A stretch of DNA of 60,078 bases from an uncultured bacterium (lineage in GTDB: Bacteria; Verrucomicrobiota; Kiritimatiellia; CAIVKH01). Of the stretch, positions 58,325-60,078 are shown one piece after another; position 1 is the first letter of the stretch, and the number at the start of each line of letters is the position of its first letter. The translations under genes and the position numbers were made by a program. The stretch spans positions 1-60,078 of the forward strand of contig CAIVKH010000098.1 of the NCBI GenBank assembly GCA_903906425.1, read 5' to 3'. The notes beneath the pieces were generated by a model, which did no database searches, was not told the DNA's origin, and was given only the letters and a program-made list of their open reading frames with translations.

Positions 58325-58808
58325 ATGATCGCGCCCGGCAGCGCCCGCCACAGGGGCGTCGCACCCACGCTCGTCCTTGTTTTCGTCCTCGTTGATAGGC
58401 GTGGTATCGAATCGTGGACGACGAGCGAAAAGAAACTGCGACAGCCTTCAGCTACCGTTTCGCTAGACTTTCAAATGCTATTTTTCCATTTGCTTCCGGG
58501 TTCAGGCGTGATGATTCTTCTTCAAGTGATGCCTGCCGTTGCTTCGCCAGAGCAAAAACTGTACTTTTCCGCGAGCGCTTGATCTGCTTGTTGTCGCGTC
58601 TCAAAATCGCATAGAATCTCTGGGGTTATTTGGAGTGATCGTAACGGCGGCCTGCACAGAAGAAAGTTTGACTGGCGGGGCCGGAATTATTGCTTTCCGT
58701 TCCCATGATGTCAGCCACGATAGGACTCGAGTGCGGGTCACAAGGCTGAAGTGTTGTTTCGTGCGGCGCGTCTTCACTGTCTTGTATTTGGTGTAAAATA
58801 AAAATATA
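58325..58808. other. Gap with no recognised gene
   Basis: About 480 bases of lower GC than the preceding gene. Short open frames exist on both strands but none has a ribosome site with a recognisable product. AT-rich DNA at 58790-58808 precedes the tRNA fragment and could be promoter-like. Confidence 0.4.
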
Positions 58809-58852
58809 GGGCCTGTAGCTCAATGGTCAGAGCAGGGGACTAATAATCTCAT
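58809..58852 (+). pseudogene. 5' fragment of a tRNA gene
   Basis: GGGCCTG (acceptor strand), TA, D-stem GCTC/GAGC (58818-58821 with 58830-58833) and an anticodon-arm-like GGGGACTAATAATCTCA. The loop would give anticodon AAT, but the layout is closest to tRNA-Met/Ile types. After about 58852 no variable loop, T-arm or acceptor complement follows, so this is a truncated or disrupted tRNA. Confidence 0.65.
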
Positions 58853-59256
58853 TTTGAGCTTTTTTCATTCTGCCGCATAACTCACACTTATGCAAATCGT
58901 CTCTGTTGTATAATTGCTATTGGCAATATTATACATAATTTACGTGTGCGCGTATTGGCGCGTAATTGCGCCTCACGGGTCTTGCGTTCTAATGCACGAA
59001 AAGGTAGCATGACTTTGTACTACAAAGTGACCACGCTGCCGCTCGACGCCCTTGCTGAATGGATCCCATCCGACTCAGTAGCGGCGGTCTAGCACCGCCC
59101 TGATCTGTGCAGGGAATATCAGGAAAATTTCGCCTGGTGCCGGGCCCGGTTAAGAACCGGAAATAACCGGGAATTTGCCGTTTAATAAACGGCAGAAAAC
59201 ATGGTTTTATAAACCTTAGAAAACCAGAAAATGCCGCGCAGGCTTGGCGCGCTGAA
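58853..59256. other. Gene-free AT-richer stretch with short inverted repeats
   Basis: About 400 bases without a gene. Composition shifts to AT-rich directly after the tRNA fragment (58853-58960). A 17-base palindrome ACTTTGTACTACAAAGT lies at 59012-59028, and the hairpin chain at 59083-59215 is listed separately. Confidence 0.5.
59083..59215. repeat. Chain of five short perfect hairpins
   Basis: GGCGGT/ACCGCC (59083-59099), CCCTG/CAGGG (59098-59114), CCGGTT-AAG-AACCGG (59146-59160), TGCCGTTT-AAT-AAACGGCA (59176-59194) and GGTTT-TAT-AAACC (59203-59215). Three have three-base loops. The series suggests a structured RNA or protein-binding sites. Confidence 0.6.
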
Positions 59257-59571
59257 CTAGGGGACGTAATCGAAGGAAACGAGCCGCTTCACTGCGATGC
59301 CCCGCTCTTCATCAGTGAAGAGTTCTTTCCATTGCGGCTTAATGATGAACGCCTCGACCGTCAGATCGAGTCTGCGCCTCTTCCAGAGTTCCGTGTAGGC
59401 GTCGGAAACAGTGTTCGCGTGAAGCAATGTCCGGGCGGTTTCCACAGCGCCATGGTGCGCGAGCATCTCGAGGAAGTGACCGTCATCGCAATCCGCTTCA
59501 TCTTTCGCCCTGCGATAGATGCCGGTCATGGCGGAGTGAAAATGTTTCTCGATGTCGGGGTGTCGTGACAC
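59257..59571 (-). CDS. Small conserved hypothetical protein
   Basis: 104 residues from a GTG at 59571 (first ATG at 59529). The sequence IEKHFHSAMTGIYRRAKDEA, LEMLAHHGAVETARTLLHAN, YTELWKRRRLDLTVEAFIIK and LFTDEERGIAVKRL matches, from memory, a widespread family of about 100 residues found in many bacteria, often beside mobile or restriction genes. No function is known to me. The conserved start of the family includes the residues before the first ATG, favouring the GTG. The neighbourhood has no other gene. Confidence 0.7.
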   Translation of the reverse strand: MSRHPDIEKHFHSAMTGIYRRAKDEADCDDGHFLEMLAHHGAVETARTLLHANTVSDAYTELWKRRRLDLTVEAFIIKPQWKELFTDEERGIAVKRLVSFDYVP

Positions 59572-60078
59572 GGCATGAGCAATAGCCGGATGGATTGCTG
59601 ATTTCGAGATGATTCAGCGTGGGGCTGGCACGGCGCGTGCGAATGCAGGCGGCGTGACAGCTCACGGGGAAAAAGTGAATCCGTCTGCGGAGAGGAAAAA
59701 CGCGGCAGCATGGGGGTTTGTCCTGCAATGGCCGGCGGATCAGACGAGTCTGTCGGGCTGCATCGCGGGTGTCGTCGCGGACTGATGCGATGACATGGCG
59801 AAGCTGACCGACAGTCTCGTCCCGCCGGCACGAAGGGCGCGTCGTTGTGGCGTGCGGCGCGGTGCGGTGGCCGTGCGGAGTGTCCGACGACGCACAAGCA
59901 AACGCGCCAACGGCGCGGGGGTTGGAAACGACATAGAGGCGCGCGACGCGGGCGAAGCAAAAGTGCAAGCGGTGAGTTTCGATGCCGCGTATTGCGAGTC
60001 TGTGTGGCGTGCCGTCCCTGAGTCATCGAAGGGCCAGCGCGCCGGCCCAAGATTGGGCTACGGCGCAGGGGTTGAATA
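59572..60078. other. Terminal stretch without a recognised gene
   Basis: GC-rich again. Overlapping frames on the minus strand are Arg/Ser/Pro-rich, as expected of non-coding GC-rich DNA. I see no RNA gene or element. Confidence 0.4.

Noticed and set aside
58539..58796. 85-codon plus-strand frame before the tRNA fragment
   Set aside because: No ribosome site, no recognisable features, atypical composition.

Overview
The window reads as roughly 60 kb of a GC-rich chromosome (about 60% by eye) from a free-living Gram-negative-type bacterium, most likely in the PVC superphylum near Verrucomicrobiota/Kiritimatiellota/Lentisphaerota. The reasons are a block of secreted glycoside hydrolases (two GH29, GH33, a GH43-like propeller, GH53, GH30), tandem DUF1573 proteins, a giant secreted protein with PA14, Calx-beta and autotransporter-associated beta-strand repeats, and RNase HIII. 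This placement is inference; no rRNA or complete tRNA is present to test it.

Layout. 1-400: tail of a small conserved gene and its terminator. 407-789: a chain of DNA hairpins. 791-6783: accessory block with a 1284-residue STAND-type NTPase/TPR/glycosyltransferase fusion and a tandem array of PIN toxin-antitoxin modules, one of them decayed. 7025-17709: secreted polysaccharide-degradation block. 17790-19902: methyltransferase, pilin-like and FHA genes. 20113-23163: DJ-1-like protein, HU-like protein, FAH-family hydrolase and RNase HIII. 23416-29456: arginine genes (argD, argB, argJ) next to rplM-rpsI, interrupted by an SGNH hydrolase and a 42-bp tandem repeat array. 29663-33823: redox/envelope cluster (SH3 protein, MauE-like, rhodanese, two DUF1573). 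33877-36554: DtxR-type regulator and a FecCD/FecE-type metal importer. 36735-40013: malQ, a small PHA-system protein, a DegT-type aminotransferase. 40071-44032: solute-binding protein translationally coupled to a hybrid histidine kinase. 44325-53813: giant metzincin-like multidomain secreted protein. 54020-58240: PBP5-type peptidase and SWIM-SNF2 helicase. 58325-end: gene-poor tail with a tRNA 5' fragment, chained hairpins and one small conserved gene.

The most striking signal is a dispersed DNA element. It consists of 15-bp palindromes close to TTCCAATNATTGGAA, nearly always in pairs 32-33 bp apart start to start (about three helical turns). I count 48 copies at 21 loci. Nearly all lie at operon boundaries, usually just after a stop codon and before the next gene; the gaps where I see an intrinsic terminator lack them. 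The element also invades genes: it encodes the signal peptide of the GH53 enzyme, supplies the start codon of the MauE-like gene, and lies in frame in a PKD-like domain of the giant protein without changing the domain length. It has the properties of a genome-wide operator, insulator or 3'-end element whose recognising factor is not evident here. I cannot tell from the sequence whether it has been described.
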